54,828 nucleotides of DNA from an uncultured Rhodospirillales bacterium (GCA_945957125.1 CAMFJT010000008.1:1-54828); one strand, 5' to 3'. Shown: positions 16,830 through 25,727, numbered from the stretch's first letter. Numbers and translations: made by a program. Notes: generated by a model not told the origin, from the sequence alone.

Positions 16830-17621
16830 ATGGATCGATTCACCGCGCTCTGCAAACGAATTGCAATTGCGATTGATTTCGCAATCCTCGCGATCACGGC
16901 GACGGTGAGCATGGCGCCCGCCGCGCGCGCCGTCGACGAGATCCAGGTCTACAATGCCGAGATCGCCGCGCCCGGCCAGTTCACGCTGCAACAGCATCTC
17001 AACTATGTCTGGTCGGGCAGCACCGTGCCCGACTTCCCCGGCGGCTTCGCCTCCAATCGGACACTGAACGGCACACCAGAGCTCGCCTACGGGGTGACCG
17101 ACTGGTACGAGCTCGGCCTGTATGTACCGTTCGCAATCGATTCCACCGGCACGTTCCTGCCGGGCGGCGTCAAGGTGCGCCACCTCTTCGTCTCGCCGCA
17201 TGCGGAGGACCGCAAGTTCTTCTACGGCCTCAATGTCGAGCTGAGCTGGCAGAGCGCGCGCTTCTCGCCGGATCCGATCGGCCTGGAGCTTCGACCGATC
17301 ATCGGCGTCCGCGATCTCGGCTGGGAGTTCATCGTCAATCCGATCGTCGATTTCGGTTTCGGCGGCGGCGGATCGAGCGCCTTCGCGCCGGCGGCGCGGG
17401 TGGCGCACAATCTTTGGGGCGAGACCTGGCTGGGGGTCGAGTACTATTCCAACTACTCGCCGATCGGCGCGATTCCGCCCGGCGACCAGCAGCAGCACGT
17501 CCTGTTCGGCGTCGTAGATTTCAAGCTCTTCGGCCTCGACGTCAATTTCGGCATGGGCTTCGGCTTGAGCGGTGCCTCCGATGCCGTGGTCAGCAAGCTC
17601 ATCATCGGCAAGGCGTTCTGA
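16830..17621 (+). CDS. Probable outer-membrane beta-barrel protein
   Basis: 263 residues from the ATG at 16830 (a GTG at 16800 is an alternative). A long N-terminal hydrophobic stretch ends APAARA, a signal peptidase I-like site. The mature protein is rich in alternating aromatic/hydrophobic strands (LNYVWSGST, WYELGLYVPFAI, GLNVELSWQSARF, LGVEYYSNYSPIG) and Gly-rich turns, as in the phenol-degradation-type / OmpW-sized barrels. It ends in aromatic F, the usual barrel C-terminus. There is no enzyme motif. Function as a porin or hydrophobic-compound channel is an inference from the fold pattern only. Confidence 0.7.
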   Translation: MDRFTALCKRIAIAIDFAILAITATVSMAPAARAVDEIQVYNAEIAAPGQFTLQQHLNYVWSGSTVPDFPGGFASNRTLNGTPELAYGVTDWYELGLYVPFAIDSTGTFLPGGVKVRHLFVSPHAEDRKFFYGLNVELSWQSARFSPDPIGLELRPIIGVRDLGWEFIVNPIVDFGFGGGGSSAFAPAARVAHNLWGETWLGVEYYSNYSPIGAIPPGDQQQHVLFGVVDFKLFGLDVNFGMGFGLSGASDAVVSKLIIGKAF

Positions 17622-17643
17622 GCGCCGCTCCTTCGGCGGCGGC

Positions 17644-18606
17644 TCATTCCGGCTCGATGCCCGCCACCTTCATCATGTCGCGATAGAGCTGGATCTCGGC
17701 GATCTGGATTCGACGCATCTCCTCCGGCGTGGTCGGCGCGATCTCCGAGCCGCCGGCGGCCTGCCGCTCGACATAGGCCGGCTCGCTGATGGTCTTCACG
17801 ATCGCCTCGCGCAACGTCGTGAACACCGGCTGCGGCACGCCCTTCGGGAACAGCACGCCGGTCCACGTCATCAGCTCGAAGTCGGGGATGCCCTGCTCGA
17901 TCAGCGTCGGGATGTCGGGCGTGAGCTTGTAGCGGCCGCGATTGCCGACGCCCAGGCAGAGTACCGTGCCGGCCTTGACCTGCGGCAGGCCCGTGACCGG
18001 ATCGGTGAAGCACATCTGCACGTGACCGCTCATCGTGTCCTGCAGCGCCAGCGGCGTGCTCTTGTACGGCACGTGCACCATCTCGATGCCGGCCTTGGCT
18101 TTCAGCAATTCGCCCGAGATGCGGGTCGAGGAGCTGCCCGAGCCGAAGTTGATCTTGCCCGGCTGGGCCTTGGCGAGCGCCACGAATTCCTGCGCGGTCG
18201 TGGCCCCGAGCTTGGGATTGACCATCAGGAACACCGGCGCCTTGCCGATGATCGTCACGGAATCGAAGTCGCGCAGCGGGTCGTAGGGCAGCGACTTCAT
18301 CAGCGCGACGTTGGAGGCGGCGGCGGTGTTGGAGCAGACGAAGATGGTCTGTCCGTCGGGCTTGCTCTTGGCGGCGAGGTCGGCCGCGATCGCGCCATTG
18401 GCGCCGGGCTTGTTCTCGACCACGACCGGTACACCGAAGATCCGGTTCAAGCCGTCGGCGACGGCGCGCGCGGACTGGTCGGTGGCGGAGCCGGGGCCGA
18501 ACGGCACGAGGATGCGGATCGGGCCGTTGGGGAAACTGTCGGCGCGCGCGAGACTGGGGGCTGCAAGCGCACTTGTGGCGGCCATGAAAAAACGTCGGGT
18601 GATCAT
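17644..18606 (-). CDS. Bug/TctC-family periplasmic binding protein
   Basis: 320 residues. Leader MITRRFFMAATSALAAPSLA, then NGPIRILVPFGPGSATD (the Bug opening), VVENKPGANGAIAADL and KPDGQTIFVCSNT. Only 46 bases separate its start from the divergent aminotransferase start at 18653, so the two promoters must overlap and co-regulation is likely. Its ligand may therefore be the acid handled by that enzyme. There are no membrane components nearby. Confidence 0.93.
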   Translation of the reverse strand: MITRRFFMAATSALAAPSLARADSFPNGPIRILVPFGPGSATDQSARAVADGLNRIFGVPVVVENKPGANGAIAADLAAKSKPDGQTIFVCSNTAAASNVALMKSLPYDPLRDFDSVTIIGKAPVFLMVNPKLGATTAQEFVALAKAQPGKINFGSGSSSTRISGELLKAKAGIEMVHVPYKSTPLALQDTMSGHVQMCFTDPVTGLPQVKAGTVLCLGVGNRGRYKLTPDIPTLIEQGIPDFELMTWTGVLFPKGVPQPVFTTLREAIVKTISEPAYVERQAAGGSEIAPTTPEEMRRIQIAEIQLYRDMMKVAGIEPE

Positions 18607-18652
18607 GGCCTATTGTATCCATGCTAGGGTAGGCGACGAAAGGAAGACAGAC

Positions 18653-19846
18653 ATGAGCGTGCGTGCGGGGCGAGAGTTCCTGGCGATTCCCGGCCCGACG
18701 ACGGTGCCGGACGAGGTCCTGCGGGCGATGCATCGGCCCGCCGTCGACATCTATTCCGGTCCGCTGCTGGCGCTGACCGACGGATTGCTGCGCGACGTCG
18801 CGCGCGTCTTCGGCACCGCGGGCCGTGCCTACATCTATATCTCCAACGGTCACGGCGCCTGGGAGGCCTCGCTCACCAACGTGCTGAGCAAGGGCGACCG
18901 CGTGCTGGTGCTCGAGAGCGGCCGCTTCGCCATCGGCTGGGGCGAGGCCGCCCGGCGCATGGGCGCGGAGGTCGAGATCCTGAAGGGCGGCATGCGCCGC
19001 GCCGTGCGGCCGGCCGAGGTCGAGGCGCACCTGAAGGCCGACAAGGCCAAGGGTGGCAAGACCATCAAGGCCGTGCTGGTGGCGCAGGTCGACACGGCCT
19101 CCGGCGTGGTCAACGACATCGCCGCGATCGGCCAGGCGATCCGTGCGGCGGGCCATGACGCACTGCTCATGGTCGATGCCGTCGCCTCGCTCGGCTGCAT
19201 GCCGTTCGAGATGGATGCCTGGGGAGTCGACGTCGCGATGTCGGGTTCGCAGAAGGGCATGATGACGCCGCCGGGCCTCGGCTTCGTCGTGGCCAACGAT
19301 CGCGCGCGCGAGGTGCACAAGACGGCCGGGTTGCGCACGCCCTACTGGGATTGGACCGACCGCGAGGGCGACCAACACTATCAGAAATACGCCGGCACGC
19401 CGCCGGAGCACCTGCTGTTCGGCGCCCGCCAGGCGCTCGACATGCTGTTCGAGGAAGGGCTCGAGAACGTATATCACCGCCATCGGCTGCTGGCCGAGGC
19501 CGTACGGCGGGCGGTCGGCGTGTGGTCGGAGGGCCAGGCGATCGGCTTCAACATCGCCGAGGCCAGCGAGCGGGCCGATTCGATCACCTGCGTTCTGGTG
19601 AACGGTCACGACCCGGAGGCGCTGCGTGCCTACGCCAACCAGAAATGCGGCGTGATCCTCGGCCATGGCATCGGCGATCTTTCCGGCAAGGCCTTCCGCA
19701 TCGCGCATATGGGCCACGTCAACGCGCCGATGATCCTCGGCACGCTGGGCGTGATCGAGATGGCGCTCGGCGCGCTGTCCATTCCCCATGCCAAGGGGGG
19801 CGCCCAGGCCGCGATCGACTGGCTGAGCGACCAGGTGCCGGCCTGA
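18653..19846 (+). CDS. PLP-dependent aminotransferase, alanine/serine-glyoxylate type (class V)
   Basis: 397 residues. It opens EFLAIPGPTTVPDEVLRAM, the standard start of alanine-glyoxylate/serine-glyoxylate aminotransferases. YISNGHGAWEASLTNVL binds the PLP phosphate, MVDAVASLGC holds the PLP aspartate, and the Schiff-base lysine is K201 in SGSQKGMMTPPG. AGGAAG precedes the ATG by about 7 bases; the longer upstream frame runs through the divergent Bug gene and is rejected. It moves an amino group between serine, alanine or a related amino acid and glyoxylate. Confidence 0.92.
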   Translation: MSVRAGREFLAIPGPTTVPDEVLRAMHRPAVDIYSGPLLALTDGLLRDVARVFGTAGRAYIYISNGHGAWEASLTNVLSKGDRVLVLESGRFAIGWGEAARRMGAEVEILKGGMRRAVRPAEVEAHLKADKAKGGKTIKAVLVAQVDTASGVVNDIAAIGQAIRAAGHDALLMVDAVASLGCMPFEMDAWGVDVAMSGSQKGMMTPPGLGFVVANDRAREVHKTAGLRTPYWDWTDREGDQHYQKYAGTPPEHLLFGARQALDMLFEEGLENVYHRHRLLAEAVRRAVGVWSEGQAIGFNIAEASERADSITCVLVNGHDPEALRAYANQKCGVILGHGIGDLSGKAFRIAHMGHVNAPMILGTLGVIEMALGALSIPHAKGGAQAAIDWLSDQVPA

Positions 19847-19962
19847 TCCACAACCGGCAGCTGTTAAACTCCCGGTTCTTGCATATATTGTGAAGTTTCG
19901 CTCTCCGATCCATACTTGATCGCCGCGGCCGCTGCTGCCGCGGCTGAACAGGGAGTGAAACG

Positions 19963-20190
19963 ATGAACAAGAAAGCAATCGTTGCCACCGCTGCCGCCGT
20001 GTTCGCAGCGGGTACCTTCGTTGCCACCTCGGCGTCGGCCAAGGTGCAATGTCCGGGCGCCAATGCCTGCAAGGGCCAAAGCGCCTGCAAGAGTTCGGCC
20101 AACGCGTGCAAGGGCCAGAATGCCTGCAAGGGCAAGGGCTTCACGGAGACGACCACGTCGATCGAGTGCCAGGCAATCAAGTCCAAGTAG
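19963..20190 (+). CDS. Bufferin-like Cys-rich secreted peptide (BufA2 type)
   Basis: 75 residues. A Sec signal peptide of about 26 residues ends TSASA. The mature part has six cysteines, five before residue 55 in an iterated N/S-A-C-K pattern (CPGANACKGQSACK, NACKGQNACKGKGF) and one near the C-terminus (IECQ). That pattern matches BufA2-type periplasmic bufferins, copper-buffering RiPPs whose cysteines are modified by a DUF692 (MNIO) enzyme with a DUF2063 partner. Neither partner is present in this window. GGGAG lies about 9 bases before the ATG and a terminator follows at 20207, so it is transcribed alone. The peptide may be modified by a distant enzyme or be unmodified. Confidence 0.8.
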   Translation: MNKKAIVATAAAVFAAGTFVATSASAKVQCPGANACKGQSACKSSANACKGQNACKGKGFTETTTSIECQAIKSK

Positions 20191-20206
20191 GACCTGGATG
20201 AAGAAG

Positions 20207-20237
20207 CGGGCGCCCGGAGCCTTCCGGGCGCCCGTTT
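20207..20237 (+). terminator. Intrinsic terminator after the bufferin-like gene
   Basis: CGGGCGCCCGGA (20207-20218) pairs perfectly with TCCGGGCGCCCG (20223-20234) across a 4-base loop, followed by TTT. It may serve the convergent gene ending at 20256 as well. Confidence 0.8.
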
Positions 20238-20255
20238 CCGTGTCGGCCCGCCCGC

Positions 20256-21470
20256 TCAGCGGCCCTTGCTGCGTCGGAACAGCATGGTGACGTTGCGCCG
20301 CCGGTTCTCGAAGCCGTCCGCGAAACGCAGGCGCGCCGTCTGGTGGAACAGCATGCCCTTGAACAGAAGCGCGCGATTCTCGGCGTAGGAATAGGATCTC
20401 TGCCGTGCGCCGATGCTGCTCAGATGCAGGCGGATGCGATAGCCGTCGGCATTGTAGTCGCCGAAGCTCCAGTCGGGCGGCGCCGCGACGTCCCACATTT
20501 CCAGCCCGCCGCTCTCGGGCGTCAGGTTGGCACTGTCCGGCGTGATCCAGAAATTGAGGCTGATGTCGGACTGGTCGGCATGGATGTCGGTGCCGGGCCG
20601 CTGGTGCTGGCAGACGAACGACCACCAGTAGGTGAGGTGGTGCTCGGCCAGCAGCTCGGGCATCGCCGCCTTCAGCTCGGCCGCGAGCTGCAGCAGCAAC
20701 GGGCTGACGAAGCCCGATTCGGGGTGAGCGCCGAGATAGCCCTGGCGGTAGGACCGTCGCCACACCGTCGATTCCAGGCAGAAGCGCTGGAGCTGCGCGA
20801 GCGCGGTGGGGGAGAGGAGATTGTCGAGGCAGGCCACGCCGCCGGAGTCGTGGAACGCCTGCGCGATCTGCGCGGAGTCGTTGCGCGGAGCGAGGCAACG
20901 CTCGGGGGCAGGATCGTCGCGGATCATGCGCGGCGGCTGGACGAGGGCGCGTCCCCAATCGCCGCTCAGCTTGATCCGCGGCGTGACGCTGCCCGCCTTG
21001 TCGAGGATGTCGTTGAACTGCCGGCGGGTCTCCTCGCGCTGTGCGGCCGGCATCGGCAGCAACGTACCTGGCGGCAGGCCGTGCAGCTGCTCCAGATAGG
21101 TGAGCTGCTCGAGGTTGTGGAGGGCGAAATGCACCGGCGTGTCGCCCGGATCCTCGGCCGGCGGCGGGGCGAGATCGAGCACGGCACGGAAGTCCGCCAG
21201 CGCGTTCTCGCGCTCGTCGAGCGCGGCGCGAATCCGGGCCAGCAGGGCGCGTGCCTCGTGGTCGGCGGGGACCGTCGCGACCGCCTCGAGCGCCTGCTCC
21301 CTGGCGGCGGCAAGATCGCCGAGCTGCAGATTGACGGCGGCAAGCGCCACCAGGATCGGCACCGACGGGCGCTCTTTCGCCAGCCTGCCGAGCGCCAGCG
21401 CGGCCTCGTCATACCGGCCCAACGCGATGCTCTTCTTGATGCCGTTGGGTACGGAGGTGTCAGGCGGCAT
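20256..21470 (-). CDS. TPR-2OG-Fe(II) oxygenase family protein (PF13759-like)
   Basis: 404 residues, no leader, so probably cytosolic. Residues 1-110 form TPR-like helical repeats (ALGRYDEAALALGRLAKE, LGDLAAAREQALEAVATVPA). Residues 210-400 form a jelly-roll oxygenase: iron ligands H297 and D299 in GTDIHADQSDISLNFWIT, distal H376 in GMLFHQTAR, and a basic 2-oxoglutarate anchor in FENRRRNVTMLF. TPR plus this oxygenase fold suggests hydroxylation of a protein or peptide. It converges with the bufferin-like gene (about 65 bases apart); whether the two are related is untested. Confidence 0.85.
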   Translation of the reverse strand: MPPDTSVPNGIKKSIALGRYDEAALALGRLAKERPSVPILVALAAVNLQLGDLAAAREQALEAVATVPADHEARALLARIRAALDERENALADFRAVLDLAPPPAEDPGDTPVHFALHNLEQLTYLEQLHGLPPGTLLPMPAAQREETRRQFNDILDKAGSVTPRIKLSGDWGRALVQPPRMIRDDPAPERCLAPRNDSAQIAQAFHDSGGVACLDNLLSPTALAQLQRFCLESTVWRRSYRQGYLGAHPESGFVSPLLLQLAAELKAAMPELLAEHHLTYWWSFVCQHQRPGTDIHADQSDISLNFWITPDSANLTPESGGLEMWDVAAPPDWSFGDYNADGYRIRLHLSSIGARQRSYSYAENRALLFKGMLFHQTARLRFADGFENRRRNVTMLFRRSKGR

Positions 21471-21559
21471 CGGTCGGCGACACCGTGATGCGTCCGTCGC
21501 GGAGCAAGGTCAGCATCCCACCGTGGAGCGGCCTGTCGTCGGTCGGCGACGGGCGCGGC

Positions 21560-24500
21560 TCAGCGCCGCCACCAGCCGCGCTTGGGCTTCTCGGGCGGCA
21601 GGTCGGCCGAGATCACCGGGACGACCGGCGGAGGAGGCGCCGGTTCGGCGTCTCCGTCGGAATTCGAGGCGACAGGTTGCGGCGCCTGGGCAACGACCGG
21701 CTCGGGCGGCGGTGCCATTACCACCGGCGGCGCGACGGGCGCCGCGTCGGCGATCATGGCAGGCTGCCAATCGGAGGACGGGGCCTCGACCGGCATGCGA
21801 CCGCCAGCCATCTCCTCGACCGGCTGACCGTCGAGCGGCACCGCTGGCGCCCCATCGGCGGCAGGCGGTTCGCCAGCGGAAAGCGATTCGGCGGCGGCGC
21901 GCGGTTGGTCGGTCCCGGCTTCTGCGCCGGCGTCCTGCCAGCTGTTGTCCTGCTGTTGCGGCTGCTCGCCCGCGGCCTCGCTGCCGTCGCCGTTCTCTCG
22001 CCGGCGGCGGCGTCCGCCGCGGCGGCCACGTCGGCGACGGTTGGCGTCGTTGCCGTCGCCGCCGCTGCTATCGCCGTTGTCGGCATCGCTGCGCGCTTCC
22101 TGGGAAGTCTCCTCACCGTCGTCGGCTTCGGCGCGGGCCTCGCCCGCCGGCTGACCCTCGCCTTCGCCGGCGCTGGAGGGCTCTGCGTCGGTGTCGGCCG
22201 GCTGCTGGGTCTCGTGACCGTTCTCGGCGGCAGCTTGCGCGCGATCGTCGCCGTCACCCTGGGGCCGGTCGTCATCACGTCGTCCGTTGCGCCGGCGCCG
22301 CCGGCGGCGCCGACGGTTGCGGCCGTCGCCGCCTTCCTCGTCACCGGCGGCGCGCTCGCCGTCGGTCCCGGGCTCGGCCGATTCGTCGGCCTCGGTGTCG
22401 TCGTCGGCGGCGGAGGCGTCGCTGGCCACGGCATCGTAGCTCGCGCGCGCCAGTTCCTGGGCCGGTCGCTGGTCGTCGCGGCGCGGACGCACGCGCTCGA
22501 TCTCGCAATCGGCGGCGTGCAGCTCGTCGTCGGCCTCGACCGTGACGTGGAACGCGTAGCGTTGCTCGATCTCGGTGAGGGCGGCGCGCTTCTGGTTCAG
22601 CAGGTAGAGCGCGACGTTGGGGGGCACGCTGACCACGATCTCGCTCGAGCGTCGGCGGACGCCTTCCTCCTCGATCGCGCGCAGCGCATGCAGCGCCGCC
22701 GATTCGATCGAGCGCACGCGGCCGGTGCCGGCGCAATGCGGGCAGATCTCGGTCGAATGCTCGAGCAGGCTGGGCCGCAGCCGCTGGCGCGACATCTCGA
22801 GCAGGCCGAAGGCGGAGATGCGGCCGATCTGGATGCGCGCGCGATCGTTGCGCATCGCATCCTTCATCTTGTGCTCGACCTGGCGCTGGTGGCGGTTCTC
22901 CTCCATGTCGATGAAGTCGACCACGATCAGGCCGGCGAGGTCGCGCAGGCGGACCTGGCGGGCGACCTCCTCGGCCGCCTCCAGGTTGGTGCGCAGCGCC
23001 GTCTCCTCGATGTTGCGCTCCTTGGTCGAGCGGCCGGAGTTGACGTCGATGGCGACCAGCGCCTCGGTCGGGTTGATCACGATGTAGCCGCCGGAGCGAA
23101 GCTGCACGGTCGGCAGGTGCATGGCGTCGAACTGCGATTCGACCTGGTAGCGGTGGAAGAGGGGGATCGACTCGTCGTAGCGCTGGACCTTCTCGGCCTG
23201 GTGCGGGATGAGCTGGCGCATGAAGCCGCTGGCGGCCTGGAAGCCCGCCTCGCCCTCGACCAGCACCTGGGCGATGTCAGTGTCGTAGATATCGCGCAGC
23301 GAGCGCTTGATGAGGTCGCCTTCCTCGTAGATCAGCGCCGGCGCGGTCGAACGCATGGTGAGCTCGCGGATCGAGTCCCACAGGCGGCTGAGGTATTCGT
23401 AGTCGCGCTTGATGTCGAGGTTGGAACGCTCCAGCCCGGCGGTGCGCAGGATCACGCCCATGCCCTGCGGCACGTCGAGCTCGGCGAGCATCTCCTTCAT
23501 GCGCTTGCGGTCGGCGGGATTGGAGATCTTGCGGCTGATGCCGCCGCCGCGGCCGGCGTTGGGCATCAGCACGCAGTAGCGGCCGGCCAGCGACAGGAAG
23601 GTGGTGAGGGCCGCGCCCTTGTTGCCGCGCTCTTCCTTGACGACCTGCACGAGCAGGATCTGGCGGCGCTTGATGACCTCCTGGATCTTGTATTGCCGGA
23701 TCGGCTGGCGCCGGCGGCGCTCGCGGCTCTGCGGCTCCTCGGCGGCATCGTCGCCGCCGACCACCTCGACCGGGGCGGGCGCCGAGATGCTCTCGACCGG
23801 GATCTCCGCCGCCTGCGCCGTCACCGCCTGTTCCGTGCCAGCCTGTTCCGTGCCCGCCTGTTCCGTCTCCGCCTGTGTCTCGGCGGGAGGCTCGGCCGCC
23901 GCTTCCGGCGCGACGATCACCTCGCCGATCGGATCGATGGCCGGAGCGTCCTCACGGCTGGTCTCCGCGGCCGCCGTCTCCGGGACCGGCTCGACGGCAG
24001 CGGCCGGCTCGGCCGGTGCGTCGGCGACGGCTTCGGCCGGCGCGGGCGTCGGCATTGCCTCTGCCTGGGCCGTGCTTTCCGGCGCCGCGTCGGCGAGCGG
24101 TGCAGGCGATTTCTCCTCGGCCGCCGCATCGTCGGCGGATGCCTGCGGCGCTTCCGCCGTTGCGCGGGCAGGTGCTTCCTCCGGTGCGGCCTCGGTCGTC
24201 GTCTCGATAGCCTCGGCCTCGGCGACGTCGGCTTCGTCCTCGCGGGCGTCGTCGGTGTCGGTACGGTCCGCCCGGTCAGCCCGCTCCGAACGATGCTCTG
24301 CTTCTTCTTCCGCGAGCCTCTGCTGCTCGGCGATCAGCTTCTCGCGATCGGCCACCGGGATCTGGAAATAGTCCGGATGAATTTCGGAGAAGGCGAGGAA
24401 ACCGTGCCGGTTGCCGCCGTATTCCACGAAGGCAGCCTGCAGCGAAGGCTCGATGCGGATGACCTTGGCGAGATAGATGTTGCCCTTGAGCGGCTTGCGT

Positions 24501-24601
24501 GACGCCGTCTCGAAATCGAACTCGGTGAGCTTCGTTCCATCGACGACGACCACCCGGGTCTCTTCGGGGTGAGAGGCGTCGATCAACATGCGGCGGGCCA
24601 T
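21560..24601 (-). CDS. rne: Ribonuclease E
   Basis: 1013 residues. The N-terminus MARRMLIDASHPEETRVVV leads into the RNase E S1 domain (NIYLAKVIRIEPSLQAAFV, GFLAFSEIHPDYF). This is interrupted by an acidic Ala/Pro/Glu-rich insertion of roughly 190 residues (about 85-275) before the S1 fold resumes (IQEVIKRRQILLVQVVKEE). The catalytic metal site is in VAIDVNSGRSTKERNIEETA and VVDFIDMEENRHQR. The Zn-link cysteines are in CPHCAGTGRV (about 617-620). The last 300 residues are disordered, Arg/Glu/Ala rich, ending WWRR, and would scaffold the degradosome. The start at 24601 is the family start. Divergent from the amidase. Confidence 0.96.
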   Translation of the reverse strand: MARRMLIDASHPEETRVVVVDGTKLTEFDFETASRKPLKGNIYLAKVIRIEPSLQAAFVEYGGNRHGFLAFSEIHPDYFQIPVADREKLIAEQQRLAEEEAEHRSERADRADRTDTDDAREDEADVAEAEAIETTTEAAPEEAPARATAEAPQASADDAAAEEKSPAPLADAAPESTAQAEAMPTPAPAEAVADAPAEPAAAVEPVPETAAAETSREDAPAIDPIGEVIVAPEAAAEPPAETQAETEQAGTEQAGTEQAVTAQAAEIPVESISAPAPVEVVGGDDAAEEPQSRERRRRQPIRQYKIQEVIKRRQILLVQVVKEERGNKGAALTTFLSLAGRYCVLMPNAGRGGGISRKISNPADRKRMKEMLAELDVPQGMGVILRTAGLERSNLDIKRDYEYLSRLWDSIRELTMRSTAPALIYEEGDLIKRSLRDIYDTDIAQVLVEGEAGFQAASGFMRQLIPHQAEKVQRYDESIPLFHRYQVESQFDAMHLPTVQLRSGGYIVINPTEALVAIDVNSGRSTKERNIEETALRTNLEAAEEVARQVRLRDLAGLIVVDFIDMEENRHQRQVEHKMKDAMRNDRARIQIGRISAFGLLEMSRQRLRPSLLEHSTEICPHCAGTGRVRSIESAALHALRAIEEEGVRRRSSEIVVSVPPNVALYLLNQKRAALTEIEQRYAFHVTVEADDELHAADCEIERVRPRRDDQRPAQELARASYDAVASDASAADDDTEADESAEPGTDGERAAGDEEGGDGRNRRRRRRRRRNGRRDDDRPQGDGDDRAQAAAENGHETQQPADTDAEPSSAGEGEGQPAGEARAEADDGEETSQEARSDADNGDSSGGDGNDANRRRRGRRGGRRRRRENGDGSEAAGEQPQQQDNSWQDAGAEAGTDQPRAAAESLSAGEPPAADGAPAVPLDGQPVEEMAGGRMPVEAPSSDWQPAMIADAAPVAPPVVMAPPPEPVVAQAPQPVASNSDGDAEPAPPPPVVPVISADLPPEKPKRGWWRR
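23811..23885. repeat. 15-bp tandem repeat inside rne
   Basis: GCCTGTTCCGTGCCA is repeated at 23826, 23841 and 23856 with slight change, and weaker units flank it on both sides. On the coding strand it encodes a run of TEQAG-like pentapeptides in the acidic S1 insertion. The unit is a multiple of three, so copy changes keep the frame. Confidence 0.85.
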
Positions 24602-24939
24602 GGGCGCGCTCCTCGAGACGTTGGGGACCCGATCCGGCGCGAGCAACCGGCGGCCTTGCCGCCTCTTTGGCGCGAGGGGGACGGTGCGTTTCGACCCGCC
24701 GAACGGCCCACTCAAACTGGCCAAGACGGGGAAGCATCGCATCGCCGGACCACGGACATGGCCCTGCCGACCTCGAGGTTCCTGATAAGCCGTCACCCGG
24801 AGCGCGGCCTCCGAAAAGGGCGCTACCACGGCGGCGACTGCTCGCGGGGCGCAACATACGGTGTTCGCGCGAAGGCGACAAACAAAAAGTAGAACCTCAG
24901 AAAATTGTCATAAGCTGTTGAAAATGCTAAAAATCGAAA
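24602..24939. promoter_or_regulatory. Divergent rne / amidase promoter region and rne leader
   Basis: 338 bases with no gene. The half next to rne is GC-rich and would be its 5' leader; RNase E leaders often mediate autoregulation, but I cannot fold it here. The half next to the amidase is AT-rich. TTGTCA (24905-24910), a 17-base gap and TAAAAA (24928-24933) make a sigma70-like promoter whose start would fall at about the amidase ATG. Confidence 0.55.
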
Positions 24940-25716
24940 ATGTTTCGACGTTCGGTCATAGCCTTGCCGCTGATCTTGTCAGCGCCTAGTGTATGGGCCG
25001 CGCCACAGAAAGCCCCTGTAAAGAAGCCATTTCCCAAGCCGCGCCTTATCGCACTGGATCCCGGTCATGGCGGCCGCGATCCGGGTGCGCTGGGCTATAA
25101 CGGCACGCAGGAAAAGGGCGTCGTGATCGCCGTCGCCCGCGAGCTGCAGAAGCTGCTCCTCAGCGGCAACAGCTACCGTGTGATGCTGACCCGTTCGACG
25201 GACACCTATGTCCCCCTGCGCGAGCGGGTCGCCCGCGCGCAGGAGGCGAAGGCCGACCTCTTCCTGTCGATCCATGCCGACTCGCATTCGAGCCCGGAGG
25301 TTCGCGGTGCGTCGGTCTATACACTGTCAGAGGCGGCCAGCGACCGTGAAGCCGAGGCGCTGGCCGCGCGTGAGAACATGGGCGACACGGCCGTCGCGCC
25401 GTCGAGCACGGTCGCCCGTGCCCTCGTGGCGATGGCGCAGCGCGGCACGGTCAACGATTCCCGCCGCCTGGCCGACACGATCGTCGGCACCTTCGGCCGA
25501 TCCGGCATCCGCCTGCTGCCTCATACCCATCGCCAGGCCGGTTTTGCCGTGCTCACCTCTCCCGACATTCCGGCGGCACTGGTCGAGCTCGGCTACCTCA
25601 GCAATCCCGGCGACGAAAAGCTGCTGACCGTCCGCCAGCACCAGGTCGCGCTCGCCCGCGCGCTGCGCGCCTCGGTCGATGCCCACTTCGGATCGAGCGG
25701 CGCTCTCAAGGCGTAG
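24940..25716 (+). CDS. N-acetylmuramoyl-L-alanine amidase (Amidase_3)
   Basis: 258 residues. A Sec leader (MFRRSVIALPLILSAPSVWA) is followed directly by a catalytic Amidase_3 domain: zinc ligands H43 in LDPGHGGRDPG, E58 in NGTQEKGV and H112 in LFLSIHADSHS, and the catalytic glutamate in ALVELGYLSN. It cleaves the amide bond between MurNAc and the stem peptide in the periplasm at cell separation. It lacks the AMIN targeting domain of larger AmiC proteins, so it is a short form. The position between rne and PBP1A is conserved in alphaproteobacteria. No Shine-Dalgarno sequence is seen before the ATG. Confidence 0.94.
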   Translation: MFRRSVIALPLILSAPSVWAAPQKAPVKKPFPKPRLIALDPGHGGRDPGALGYNGTQEKGVVIAVARELQKLLLSGNSYRVMLTRSTDTYVPLRERVARAQEAKADLFLSIHADSHSSPEVRGASVYTLSEAASDREAEALAARENMGDTAVAPSSTVARALVAMAQRGTVNDSRRLADTIVGTFGRSGIRLLPHTHRQAGFAVLTSPDIPAALVELGYLSNPGDEKLLTVRQHQVALARALRASVDAHFGSSGALKA

Positions 25717-25727
25717 CCCCATTGTCC

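Noticed and set aside
19852..19877. AACCGG...CCGGTT as a terminator of the aminotransferase gene
   Set aside because: The stem is only 6 bp with a 14-base loop and no following U-run.
20050..20150. The repeated NACKG-encoding bases as a CRISPR-like or tandem DNA repeat
   Set aside because: The units are short, irregular, in frame and explained by the peptide's cysteine repeat; there are no spacers.
21485..24502. A 1005-codon open frame on the + strand opposite rne
   Set aside because: RNase E on the - strand has all catalytic motifs. The + frame is a low-complexity shadow.
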